A stretch of 22,257 bases of DNA from UBA2093 sp049454855 (GTDB lineage: Bacteria > Actinomycetota > Acidimicrobiia > Acidimicrobiales > Ilumatobacteraceae), in assembly GCA_049454855.1 (NCBI GenBank), contig JBMUAQ010000024.1, positions 1 to 22,257 of the forward strand, written 5' to 3'. A program made the translations under genes and the position numbers. The stretch's first letter is position 1, and every line of letters begins with the position of its first letter. A model generated the notes under the pieces. The model did not search any database. It was not told where the DNA came from and was given only the letters and a program-made list of their open reading frames with translations. Below, one piece after another: positions 7,039-14,493 of the stretch.

Positions 7039-8715
7039 TCACCCCTTGCTCGAGGCGATGAACTCCTCCTCGGTCACGAGTGCGGCGGCCTCCTCACGCG
7101 CGCACTCGTCGACGAATGCAACGACCTGTCGCTGCTGCTCGTCCGGGCCCCAGCCGAGGTGCGGGGCCACAAGTGCGGCCACCTGTTCCGCCGCCGCGCG
7201 TGCAGCACGACGGTCGAACAGCCGCGCCCTCGTGCGGCGCGTGAGGATGTCATCGAGTGTCACTGCCATCTCGCGGGTCACCGCCCACACCGCCTCGACG
7301 GCGAGATAGGGGAGACCGGGCACGAGCTCGCGCCCGAGCGACGGGTCGGCGTCGATCATGCTCTGCAGTTCCGCGGCGTCGGAGCCGTGCCGCGAGTGGA
7401 GATGACCCGCGTGTGTGCCCCCGGTGGACGGCCGTGCGGCCGAGCCGTGCAGGGCGAGCGTGCGCGTGCGGCAGCGCCGGGAGGCCCCGAGAAGTTCGTC
7501 CACCTCGTCAACGGTGTCCTCGGCCATCTCGCGGTACGTGGTGAGCTTCCCGCCGGTCACGGTGACCACCCCCGAGACCGACACCGAGACCTTGTGGCGG
7601 CGGCTGAGGTCGGCCGTGCGCCCGCCCTCGCCGCCGGTTGCCTTCACCAGCGGCCTGAGTCCCGACCACACGCCCGTCACGTCATCCATGGTGACGCCCG
7701 TGGTGACGCTTGCGTTCAGGGCGTCGAGCACGTACTGGATGTCGTCGCGGGTGCACTGCGGGTCGTCGACGGGGCCGTCGTAGGCGGTGTCGGTGGTTCC
7801 CACGTAGGTGTAACGGTACGTGCCGTCGCCGTTCGGCACCCACGGCACCACGAAGAGACTGCGGCGGTCGCGCGGCACGGGGATCACCACCGCGATGTCG
7901 TTGCGCACCTTCTCCCACGGCACCGTGAGGTGGACGCCCTTGGCCGGCTGGATGGTGTCGGGGTGCACCTTCTCGTCGAGTGCGCGGACATCGTCCGACC
8001 ACACGCCGGCCGCGTTCACCACCACGCGTGCCCGTGCAGTGAACTCGCGGCCGGTGAGCGTGTCGCGCAGCCGCACCTCGTGGTTTCCCGTCATCCCCGA
8101 GACCGCCACCAGAGCGCACCGGTTCGCCACCACCGCACCGTGGTCGGCCGCGGTGCGCGCAACGGTCAGGCACAACCGGGCATCGTCGGCCTCGGCGTCG
8201 TAGTACAGGTACGCCGACGACAGCCGTCGCGCGTCCATGGTGGGGAAGTGTCTGATTGCCGCCTTCGCCCGTAACCGGCGGTGGATGCGTCCGATGCGCC
8301 AGCCACCGGTGAGGTCGTACATCCACATCGCCGAGCCGAGGGCCCGCGCGATCTTGCGCGACACGACGCTGTCCTTCGTGAGGATCGGGATCATGAACGG
8401 GAGCACGCTCACGAGGTGCGGCGCGTTCCTGCGGAGTCGCTTGCGCTCGCGCAGGGCCTCGTACACCAGGCGCACGTCGCCCTGCTGCAGGTAGCGGAGT
8501 CCCCCGTGCACGAGCTTCGACGACTTCGATGACGTTCCCGAGGCGAAGTCGTCGCGCTCCACGAGGGCGGTGGACCAGCCGCGCGTCACCGAATCCAGTG
8601 CAGCGCCGGCGCCGGTGATCCCCCCGCCCACAACGAGCACATCGAAGGAGCCACCGTCGAGTTGCGCCAGCATGGCATCACGCCCGAAACTCAGCGTCTG
8701 TGGAGCGGACGTCAT
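7039..8715 (-). CDS. glpD: Aerobic glycerol-3-phosphate dehydrogenase
   Basis: A 558-residue FAD-dependent, membrane-associated enzyme that oxidises sn-glycerol 3-phosphate to DHAP and passes electrons to the respiratory chain. The N-terminal Rossmann motif is VLVVGGGITGAGAA (about 27-40). The family signature SSKLVHGGLRYLQQGD and FASGTSSKSSK follow. YVGTTDT, WSGLRPLV and GGKLTTYREMAED appear in the middle, and a helical C-terminal domain with RTRARLFDRRAA comes last. The ATG at 8715 is chosen because TAGGCT lies 8 nt upstream and the glycine-rich motif then sits at the usual distance. A much longer upstream open frame is incidental. It is the first gene of a three-gene operon and is divergent from a ferredoxin gene 58 nt away. 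Confidence 0.95.
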   Translation of the reverse strand: MTSAPQTLSFGRDAMLAQLDGGSFDVLVVGGGITGAGAALDSVTRGWSTALVERDDFASGTSSKSSKLVHGGLRYLQQGDVRLVYEALRERKRLRRNAPHLVSVLPFMIPILTKDSVVSRKIARALGSAMWMYDLTGGWRIGRIHRRLRAKAAIRHFPTMDARRLSSAYLYYDAEADDARLCLTVARTAADHGAVVANRCALVAVSGMTGNHEVRLRDTLTGREFTARARVVVNAAGVWSDDVRALDEKVHPDTIQPAKGVHLTVPWEKVRNDIAVVIPVPRDRRSLFVVPWVPNGDGTYRYTYVGTTDTAYDGPVDDPQCTRDDIQYVLDALNASVTTGVTMDDVTGVWSGLRPLVKATGGEGGRTADLSRRHKVSVSVSGVVTVTGGKLTTYREMAEDTVDEVDELLGASRRCRTRTLALHGSAARPSTGGTHAGHLHSRHGSDAAELQSMIDADPSLGRELVPGLPYLAVEAVWAVTREMAVTLDDILTRRTRARLFDRRAARAAAEQVAALVAPHLGWGPDEQQRQVVAFVDECAREEAAALVTEEEFIASSKG

Positions 8716-8723
8716 TGCCGCCG

Positions 8724-8729
8724 AGCCTA
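8724..8729 (-). promoter_or_regulatory. -10 element TAGGCT for the glpD operon
   Basis: TAGGCT on the minus strand lies 8 nt before the glpD ATG at 8715, so the mRNA would have at most one or two leader bases. Confidence 0.5.
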
Positions 8730-8773
8730 GGGGCCGGCATGCTCCGGCCACGGGGCGCGAGGGGAGGTCGGCG

Positions 8774-9157
8774 GTGACGCGGACGCACGACCCCGGCCAC
8801 CCGCTGTATCTCGACGAGGCCGACGCGCGGGCGGAGCTCGCGCGGGTGACCGACGTGTGTCTGTCCTGCCGTGCCTGCGTCGGGATGTGCGGGGTGTTCG
8901 GGGTGTTGTTCGAGGTGGGTGACCGGCGCGGGGAGGGCGGCCTGTTCGTGCCCGACGAGCAGGACCGCATGGTGCCCGGTTGCATCGACTGTGGCCTGTG
9001 CGCGGCATCGTGCCCCCACACGGACGGCCCGGCCGGCGTGGACATGCCCCGCACGATGGGGCGCACCCGGGCGATGCTCAGGGCCACGGGACAGTGGGGC
9101 GCGGGCAGGCGGTGGGCGGCGTTCCTGGCGAGGCGCCGCGGGATTGGCGCGGTGTGA
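8774..9157 (+). CDS. Two-cluster [4Fe-4S] ferredoxin-like protein, GlpC/HdrC-type domain
   Basis: A 127-residue soluble Fe-S protein. The first cluster motif is C29-x2-C32-x2-C35-x3-C39, with Gly rather than the common Pro after the last Cys. The second is C70-x2-C73-x2-C76-x3-C80-Pro. The layout DVCLSCRAC, then a spacer, then GCIDCGLCAASCP, resembles the ferredoxin domain at the start of GlpC or HdrC/HdrD-type subunits. The CCG cofactor domains of those proteins are absent. The GTG at 8774 follows a strong GGGGAGG with a 6-nt spacer. It is divergent from glpD, so it may carry electrons for the glpD-operon flavoproteins. That role is inference. Confidence 0.82.
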   Translation: MTRTHDPGHPLYLDEADARAELARVTDVCLSCRACVGMCGVFGVLFEVGDRRGEGGLFVPDEQDRMVPGCIDCGLCAASCPHTDGPAGVDMPRTMGRTRAMLRATGQWGAGRRWAAFLARRRGIGAV

Positions 9158-9168
9158 CCCTCGACACA

Positions 9169-9174
9169 TACGAT
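9169..9174 (+). promoter_or_regulatory. -10 element TACGAT, candidate whiB promoter
   Basis: TACGAT lies 12 nt after the ferredoxin stop and 80 nt before the whiB ATG, leaving a leader of about 75 nt. The leader is G-rich, with ATCGGGGG occurring twice (9213-9220 and 9239-9246). No convincing -35 is seen. Confidence 0.4.
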
Positions 9175-9254
9175 TGGGACAGGTTCAGTCCCGTCACCGG
9201 GCCTGGACTCCCATCGGGGGCGGGGGGCGCCCTCTCCAATCGGGGGGTTGGAAC

Positions 9255-9497
9255 ATGGGAAGCGCACCTGAGATCACGTGGCGGCACCGGGGGGCCTGCA
9301 ACGGTCTCGACCCGTCCATCTTCTTTCCCGAGTCGGAGGAGGACAGCGACGAGGCAAAGTCGATCTGTGCCGAGTGTCCGGTGCGCATCCCGTGTCTAGA
9401 GCACGCACTCTCGCTGCGCGAGAAGGACGGAGTGTGGGGCGGCACCACCGAGAAGGAACGCCGGCGCATCATCCGCCAGCGCAGGCGCAGCGCCTGA
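9255..9497 (+). CDS. WhiB-family Fe-S transcriptional regulator
   Basis: An 80-residue Wbl protein, a family restricted to actinobacteria and their phages. Cys15, Cys38, Cys41 and Cys47 (C...C-x2-C-x5-C) bind a [4Fe-4S] cluster that senses redox state or NO. GVWGG (59-63), followed by the basic tail EKERRRIIRQRRR, is the usual turn plus DNA-contact region. Wbl proteins commonly act by binding region 4 of the principal sigma factor. The length fits the short WhiB1/WhiB2 type, but the subclass cannot be fixed here. It follows the ferredoxin gene on the same strand after 97 nt and probably has its own promoter. Confidence 0.95.
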   Translation: MGSAPEITWRHRGACNGLDPSIFFPESEEDSDEAKSICAECPVRIPCLEHALSLREKDGVWGGTTEKERRRIIRQRRRSA

Positions 9498-9537
9498 CGG
9501 TCCGCCTAATCATTCGTCGGTGTGCCGGCCGCGCGGG

Positions 9538-9543
9538 GATACT
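9538..9543 (+). promoter_or_regulatory. -10 element GATACT, leaderless trpD promoter
   Basis: GATACT, one base from TATACT, ends 6 nt before the trpD GTG at 9550. No Shine-Dalgarno sequence is present. Confidence 0.45.
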
Positions 9544-9549
9544 TGACCC

Positions 9550-10614
9550 GTGGCGAGCGAGCAGGAGTTCATGGGTTGGCCGGCGGTTCTCGGTCGCCTT
9601 CTCGACGGTCACGACCTCACCTCTGACGAGGCGGCATCGGCGATCTCGGAGATCCTCCGGGGGGAGGCCACCGCGTCGCAGATGACCGCCTTCATCGTGG
9701 CGATGAAGGCGAAGGGTGAGTCATCCGCGGAACTGGAGGGGATGCTGCACGCCGTGAGGGCGGCGGGCAACCGCGTGGCACTCCCGGCCGATGTCGCACC
9801 CCGTGCCATCGACATCGTCGGCACCGGCGGTGACCGCAGCCAGTCGGTGAACGTGTCGACCATGGCCGCACTCGTCGTGGCGGGCGCGGGGGTGCCGGTG
9901 TGCAAGCACGGCAACCGAGCCGCGTCGTCGAGGTGCGGCTCGGCCGATGTGCTCGAGGCCGTCGGTGTCGCCGTCGAGCTCGACCCGCCCGGCGTCGAGG
10001 ACTGCATCGCGCGCGCAGGGTTCGGTTTCTGCCTCGCCGCACGTTTCCACCCCGCGTTCCGCTACACCGGGCCGTCACGTCGCGAGATCGGCATACCGAC
10101 CGTGTTCAACCTGCTCGGCCCCATGGCGAACCCCGCACCGGTCGGCAACATGCTGGTGGGCGTCGCGTTCCCCGCACTGATGGACAGGATGGCATCGGCG
10201 CTCGCGTCGCGCGGGGTGTCGAGCGCGTGGGTGGTGCACGGACACGGCGGCCTCGACGAACTGGCGGTGAGCGGCCCGAACACGGTTCACGCGCTGCGTG
10301 ACGGTGCGGTGAGCCGCTTCGAGATCGACGCGAAGGACTTCGGCATCGCTCGTTCCACGGTGGAGGACGTTCGGGGTGGCGACGTGGCGGAGAATGCCGC
10401 GGCACTGCGCGAGCTTCTCGGCGGCAGGAAGGGCCCCGTGCGTGACATCGTCACGTTCAACGCCGCATGTGCCCTGCACGTGGCCGGGGTGGCATCCGAC
10501 GTCGCGGACGGACTCGACCGGGCGTGTGCCTCGATCGACTCCGGTGCGGCAGCAGACGTGCTCGCCGCGGTCGCCCGGGTGAGCACCGAGAACGCCGCGC
10601 GGATGGAGAACTGA
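9550..10614 (+). CDS. trpD: Anthranilate phosphoribosyltransferase
   Basis: A 354-residue enzyme that joins anthranilate and PRPP to give N-(5'-phosphoribosyl)anthranilate, the second step of tryptophan synthesis. The small helical N-domain is followed by the PRPP-binding GTGGDRSQSVNVST (from residue 91) and the signature KHGNRAASSRCGSADVLEAVG (from residue 119). VFNLLGPMANPA and HGHGGLDEL also match the family. The GTG start is supported by the -10 element 6 nt upstream, and the length is normal. No other trp gene is nearby. Its stop shares one base with the next start (TGATG), so it is coupled to thrB, an unusual amino-acid pairing. Confidence 0.97.
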   Translation: MASEQEFMGWPAVLGRLLDGHDLTSDEAASAISEILRGEATASQMTAFIVAMKAKGESSAELEGMLHAVRAAGNRVALPADVAPRAIDIVGTGGDRSQSVNVSTMAALVVAGAGVPVCKHGNRAASSRCGSADVLEAVGVAVELDPPGVEDCIARAGFGFCLAARFHPAFRYTGPSRREIGIPTVFNLLGPMANPAPVGNMLVGVAFPALMDRMASALASRGVSSAWVVHGHGGLDELAVSGPNTVHALRDGAVSRFEIDAKDFGIARSTVEDVRGGDVAENAAALRELLGGRKGPVRDIVTFNAACALHVAGVASDVADGLDRACASIDSGAAADVLAAVARVSTENAARMEN

Positions 10615-11441
10615 TGACGGTCATCAGGGTGCCGGCGACGTCGGCCAACCTCGGGCCCGGCTTTGATGCCCTCGGCATGGCGTTCTCCCTGCATGCCGAT
10701 GTCGGGGTGGAGGGCACGGACGCACTGCCCGACGGGGCGCAGGTCGCAGAGGCGACGCATCCCGCACAGGTTGCGTTCGAGCGCGCGGGTGGCCGCGGCC
10801 GTGTGTGGGTGCGCAACTCGATACCGATGGGCCGCGGGCTCGGGTTCTCCGGTGCCGTGCGCATCGGCGGCATCGCGGCGGCCGAGGCGCAGGCCAACGG
10901 CGGCACGTGGGTCAAGGGGTCCTCGCGCGCGCTGGAACTCGGCACCGAACTCGAGGGACACGCGGACAACGTGGCTGCGTCCCTTCTGGGTGGCGTCGTG
11001 GCCACGGCGGCAGGCCGGGCGGTGCAGGTGCCGATGAGGCTCGATGTCGAGTTCGTCGTGTGGGTCCCGCCGTTCACCACCAGCACCAACGAGTCGCGCC
11101 GCCGCATCGGTGACACCCTCTCGCTCGCCGATGCCGTGTTCAACATCGGCCACACCGCGTTGCTCGTGGCCGCCGTCGCATCGGGGGATGCGTCCGTGCT
11201 GCGCGAGGCGGTGCGCGACCGCATCCACCAGGACGTCCGTTTCGGCCTGGCCCCGGCATGCCGCGAGGCCCTCGATGCCGGTGTCGCCGCGGGGGCACTG
11301 TGCGGTTGGCTCTCGGGTTCCGGCCCCACGGTGGCGTTCGCCTGTGCCCCGGGCACGGCGTCGGCCGTGGGCGCGGCCCTCCCGAAGGACGCCTCGGTGC
11401 GCACCGTGCAGGTGGACCTCGAGGGCGCCCGGGTCCTCTGA
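10614..11441 (+). CDS. thrB: Homoserine kinase (GHMP family)
   Basis: A 275-residue ATP-dependent kinase that phosphorylates L-homoserine before threonine synthase. GHMP motif 1 is VPATSANLGPGFDALGMA (residues 6-23). The ATP-loop motif 2 is PMGRGLGFSGA (71-81), EGHADNVAASLLGG follows, and motif 3 is WLSGSGPTVAF. Motif 2 normally reads RGLGSSAA, so Phe78 and Gly80 are odd. The protein is somewhat shorter than the usual 300 or so residues. The ATG overlaps the trpD stop by one base, implying re-initiation. The thrA and thrC genes are not in the window. Other GHMP kinases are possible, but the homoserine-kinase motifs fit best. Confidence 0.9.
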   Translation: MTVIRVPATSANLGPGFDALGMAFSLHADVGVEGTDALPDGAQVAEATHPAQVAFERAGGRGRVWVRNSIPMGRGLGFSGAVRIGGIAAAEAQANGGTWVKGSSRALELGTELEGHADNVAASLLGGVVATAAGRAVQVPMRLDVEFVVWVPPFTTSTNESRRRIGDTLSLADAVFNIGHTALLVAAVASGDASVLREAVRDRIHQDVRFGLAPACREALDAGVAAGALCGWLSGSGPTVAFACAPGTASAVGAALPKDASVRTVQVDLEGARVL

Positions 11442-11453
11442 CGCCGATTCGTG

Positions 11454-11477
11454 CCACACCCTCTCGGCACGGTGTGG
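11454..11477 (+). other. Inverted repeat just before a start codon
   Basis: CCACACC (11454-11460) and GGTGTGG (11471-11477) form a 7-bp stem with a 10-nt loop. It ends 2 nt before the ATG at 11480 and begins 12 nt after the thrB stop. It may terminate the trpD-thrB message or mask the start of the next gene. Confidence 0.4.
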
Positions 11478-11479
11478 GC

Positions 11480-11716
11480 ATGACACGTGAGCAGCACACC
11501 AACGACCAGTTCCGACCGGGGGATGTCCCCGTTCTCATGATCTCGTGCGACACATGCGTCATGCAGAACTCCGACGCCTGCGACGACTGCATGATGAACG
11601 TGCTGTGCGGCAACGACAACGGTGCCGTCATTCTCAGCCTGCAGGAGCTGCGCGAGGTGCGCATGCTCGCACGGGCCGGCCTGGTGCCTACGCTTCGGCA
11701 CCGTGCCGTCGGCTGA
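11480..11716 (+). CDS. Small Cys-rich protein of unknown function
   Basis: A 78-residue predicted cytosolic protein. Near its middle it has the cluster CDTCVMQNSDACDDCMMNVLC: two CxxC pairs separated by eight residues, plus one further Cys. This could hold Zn or an Fe-S centre. I do not recognise a named family. The C-terminal part (ILSLQELREVRMLARAGLVP) looks like an amphipathic helix. The ATG at 11480 keeps the Cys region complete; there is no clear Shine-Dalgarno sequence, and a hairpin lies directly upstream. The 3' end overlaps the queG start by 14 nt. Strong high-GC codon bias and placement in a compact gene row support it being real. Confidence 0.7.
   Translation: MTREQHTNDQFRPGDVPVLMISCDTCVMQNSDACDDCMMNVLCGNDNGAVILSLQELREVRMLARAGLVPTLRHRAVG
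11689..11694 (+). promoter_or_regulatory. -10 element TACGCT before queG
   Basis: TACGCT ends 8 nt before the GTG at 11703, inside the end of the Cys-rich gene. This would give queG a nearly leaderless transcript of its own. Confidence 0.4.
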
Positions 11717-12857
11717 CCGGATCCCCCGCAACCCGAAACTGGTTCCCGCCGACGCGCCGTCGGGCGCCCGGTACCTGGCCGAACTCACCGATGTCGCCAC
11801 GGCGGCGGGGCTCGAGCGCTTCGGTGCCGCACCGGCCGCACCGTTGCTGCGTGCCAGGGTCGAGATGAACCGTCGCATCACGGCCGGTCTCGTGAACGAC
11901 ATGCGCTTCACGTACAACAACATCGAACGCGCGACGGACCCCGCGTCCCTCGTGGAGGGTGCGCGCACGGTGCTGGTGGGAGCCATGGGGTACGACCTCG
12001 TGCCGAACGACCCCGTGCCCGACGGTCCTGCCGCGCGCGTGGCCCGTTACGCGTGGCTCGATCATTACGCCGAGCTGAAGAGGCGGCTCACCGTGGTGGC
12101 CGGTCGGCTGCGCACCGACGGCCACCGCGCCGTGGTGTTCGCCGACGACAACTCGATTGTCGACCGCGAGGTCGCCTCACTCGCGGGCATCGGCTGGCAC
12201 GGCAAGAACGCGAACATCCTGTTGCCGGGTGCCGGAAGCTTCTTCGTGCTCGGTTGCATCGTCACCACAGCCGATGTCCCGGTGTCGGGTGCGGTGGCCG
12301 ACGGGTGCGGCACCTGCGACCGCTGCATCCCCGCGTGCCCGACGGATGCGATACCCGCACCCGGTGTTATCGATGCCAACCGGTGTCTCTCGTGGCTTCT
12401 GCAGAAACCCGGGGTGTTCCCGCGCGAGCACCGCGTGGCACTCGGTGACCGCATCTACGGTTGCGACGACTGCCAGACCGCCTGCCCGTTCACGAGGCGT
12501 CGGTCCCCTGCGGAATCGGAGGTGCCCACGGAGTCCAGCGTCGATGTGCTCGCACTTCTCGCGGCCGATGACCGGGAGGTGATGCGCCGCTGCGACAGGT
12601 GGTGGGTGCACGAACGCGACGCGACGTGGGTGAGGCGCAACCTCCTGGTGGTGCTCGGCAACTCGGCCGACCCGTCCGACCCGCGGGTGAGTGCGGCACT
12701 GGGGAATGCCCTCGCGGACCCGCGGCCTGTTCTGCGTGCCCATGCGGTGTGGGCCGCGGCCCGTCTCGGTCTGCATCACCTCCTGCCGCAGTCCGACCCC
12801 GACCCCGTGGTGGCGGACGAACTCGCCCATCTGCCACCCTTGCGGGAACCCTCATGA
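11703..12857 (+). CDS. queG: Epoxyqueuosine reductase
   Basis: A 384-residue cobalamin-dependent Fe-S enzyme that removes the epoxide oxygen in the last step of queuosine synthesis in tRNA. The N-domain contains the active-site stretch DDNSIVDREVASLAGIGWHGKN. The ferredoxin part has C202-x2-C205-x2-C208-x3-C212-Pro, Cys228, and C254-x2-C257-x3-C261-Pro, as expected for two [4Fe-4S] clusters. The C-terminal region (RRNLLVVLGNSADPSDPRVSAAL) is HEAT-like, as in QueG. The GTG start is taken from the TACGCT element 8 nt upstream and leaves only a short N-terminal extension. The stop overlaps the next gene as ATGA. No other queuosine gene is in the window, so salvage or a wider genome context is needed for the role. 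Confidence 0.9.
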   Translation: MPSADRIPRNPKLVPADAPSGARYLAELTDVATAAGLERFGAAPAAPLLRARVEMNRRITAGLVNDMRFTYNNIERATDPASLVEGARTVLVGAMGYDLVPNDPVPDGPAARVARYAWLDHYAELKRRLTVVAGRLRTDGHRAVVFADDNSIVDREVASLAGIGWHGKNANILLPGAGSFFVLGCIVTTADVPVSGAVADGCGTCDRCIPACPTDAIPAPGVIDANRCLSWLLQKPGVFPREHRVALGDRIYGCDDCQTACPFTRRRSPAESEVPTESSVDVLALLAADDREVMRRCDRWWVHERDATWVRRNLLVVLGNSADPSDPRVSAALGNALADPRPVLRAHAVWAAARLGLHHLLPQSDPDPVVADELAHLPPLREPS

Positions 12858-13975
12858 GACATCTCCTCGTCACCAACGACTTCCCGCCGAAGATCGGCGG
12901 CATCCAGTCGCTCCTGTGGGAGTGGTGGCGCAGGCTCCCGGCGGAGTCGTTCGCGGTGCTGACGAGCCCGCATCCCGGCGCTGCCGAGTTCGACGCGCAA
13001 CAGGCGTTCCGCGTGGAACGCACGCGTGAGCCCGTGCTGTTGCCCCATCCGTGGATGGTGCAGCGCATCAACTCGCTCGCGGCCGAGACCGGCGCTGACT
13101 TTGTGGTGCTCGACCCCGCCCTGCCGCTCGGTCTCGTGGGCCCGTCGCTGAGGTCGCCCTACATGGTGGTGCTGCACGGTGCAGAGGTCACGGTGCCCGG
13201 CCGGCTGCCCGTGTCGCGACAGATGCTCGGCCACGTGCTGCGCGGTGCACGGCACGTGATCGCCGCGGGCGGTTACCCGGCGCGCGAGGCCGACCGTGCC
13301 GCCGGCCGTGCCCTGCCGGTCACGGTCGTGCCGCCCGGAGTCGACACCAACCGCTTCGTGCCGCTCGATGCAGCGGCGCGCTCGGCCGCCCGCCGCCGGT
13401 TCGGTCTTGCCGATGATGACGAGGTGGTGCTCGGCGTCAGCAGGCTGGTCACCCGCAAGGGCTACGACACGGTGATCCGTGCGGTGGCCCGGCTCGCCCC
13501 GTCACGGCCGCGCCTGAGGCTCGTGATCGGGAGCACGGGCCGCGACGAGGGTCGCCTGCGTCGCATCGCAACCGAGACCGGTGCCCCGGTCATGTTCCTC
13601 GGTCGCATCGCACACGACGACCTGCCGCTCCTGTACGGCTGTGCCGATGTGTTCGCCATGATGTGCCGCAACAGGTGGGGCGGGCTCGAGCAGGAGGGCT
13701 TCGGCATCGTGTTCGTGGAGGCTGCCTCGTGCGGCGTGCCGCAGATTGCCGGAGAAAGCGGGGGAGCAGCGGAGGCCGTCGTCGACGGGGTCACCGGGCA
13801 TGTGATGGCCGACCCCACTGACGACGCCGCACTGGCGGTGCGGATCGCGAGGCTGCTCGACGATGACACGCTGCGGGAGAACATGGGACGAGAGTCGCGG
13901 GCACGCGCGGTCGCAGAGTTCGACTACGGCGTGCTGTCCGCACGGCTCGCCGGGGTGCTGAGGACGGAACTGTGA
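12854..13975 (+). CDS. pimB: GT4 glycosyltransferase, PimB-like phosphatidylinositol mannoside mannosyltransferase
   Basis: A 373-residue GT-B glycosyltransferase. The N-terminus TNDFPPKIGGIQS holds the glycine loop, VVLHGAEV carries the presumed base-side His, and GVSRLVTRKG marks the nucleotide-sugar domain. The EX7E motif is at Glu281 and Glu289 (QEGFGIVFVEAASCG), preceded by MCRNRW. This resembles PimB', which adds the second mannose of phosphatidylinositol dimannoside from GDP-mannose on the inner membrane face, and the length is right. Other GT4 mannosyl- or glucosyltransferases are possible. The ATG overlaps queG by 4 nt, and the stop overlaps the next gene as GTGA. An inositol-monophosphatase gene 3.3 kb away fits with phosphoinositide metabolism. 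Confidence 0.82.
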   Translation: MRHLLVTNDFPPKIGGIQSLLWEWWRRLPAESFAVLTSPHPGAAEFDAQQAFRVERTREPVLLPHPWMVQRINSLAAETGADFVVLDPALPLGLVGPSLRSPYMVVLHGAEVTVPGRLPVSRQMLGHVLRGARHVIAAGGYPAREADRAAGRALPVTVVPPGVDTNRFVPLDAAARSAARRRFGLADDDEVVLGVSRLVTRKGYDTVIRAVARLAPSRPRLRLVIGSTGRDEGRLRRIATETGAPVMFLGRIAHDDLPLLYGCADVFAMMCRNRWGGLEQEGFGIVFVEAASCGVPQIAGESGGAAEAVVDGVTGHVMADPTDDAALAVRIARLLDDDTLRENMGRESRARAVAEFDYGVLSARLAGVLRTEL

Positions 13976-14490
13976 ACGAGGACGCCGTCAGGGCCGGCGC
14001 ACACCCGGGCGCAGTGATCGTGGCGACGAACGCGGCGCTCACCGGTGTGTTCGTGGCGGCCACGGTCGCCGCTGCTGTCATGTTCGACCAGCCGTGGAAG
14101 GCACTCTCTGTTGCCGTCGACCTCGCGTGTTTCGGTGTGGGGGTCTGCGCGTTCCTCTGGGGCTACTGGAACGCGGTGCAGCGCAGCCGCACCGACTCGA
14201 TCGGGGTGGCCCAGCTGTATTTCCTCCTGGGTGGCGTTGCCCCGCTCGCGGTGCGGGTGCGGATGAACGTGCTGCTCGCGGTGCAGACTCTCGTGGGCAT
14301 CGGGGGTGCGCTTTCGAGGGGTTCCACCGACGGCAGGCCCGGCAGCACCCTCGCGTTCGGCATTCTCGTGCCGATGCTCGGACTCGGCCTGAACGGCCTG
14401 TGGGGCGCGTTTCACGGCATGTTCCCGCCCCGCCGGGGTCCCGGCGGCGAAGGGGTGCCGCCGGCCGACGGCGCGAACGGGCAAGATTGA
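13972..14490 (+). CDS. Four-helix membrane protein of unknown function
   Basis: A 172-residue protein with four hydrophobic segments, at about residues 13-38, 42-62, 78-105 and 119-145. A Pro/Gly-rich tail (PPRRGPGGEG) follows. I do not recognise the family. It is locked between the pimB-like gene (GTGA overlap) and the SRPBCC gene (3-nt gap), so it is almost certainly translated from the same message. It could serve lipid-linked glycan synthesis, but nothing in the sequence proves that. Confidence 0.8.
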   Translation: MNEDAVRAGAHPGAVIVATNAALTGVFVAATVAAAVMFDQPWKALSVAVDLACFGVGVCAFLWGYWNAVQRSRTDSIGVAQLYFLLGGVAPLAVRVRMNVLLAVQTLVGIGGALSRGSTDGRPGSTLAFGILVPMLGLGLNGLWGAFHGMFPPRRGPGGEGVPPADGANGQD

Positions 14491-14493
14491 GCC

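Noticed and set aside
8716..9267. An N-terminal extension of GlpD of about 180 residues
   Set aside because: It would be antisense to the ferredoxin and part of whiB, and GlpD begins normally at 8715 after a -10 element.
9482..9496. Palindrome CAGGC-GCAGC-GCCTG at the whiB stop codon
   Set aside because: A 5-bp stem inside Arg/Ala codons, without a following T-run; likely a codon effect.
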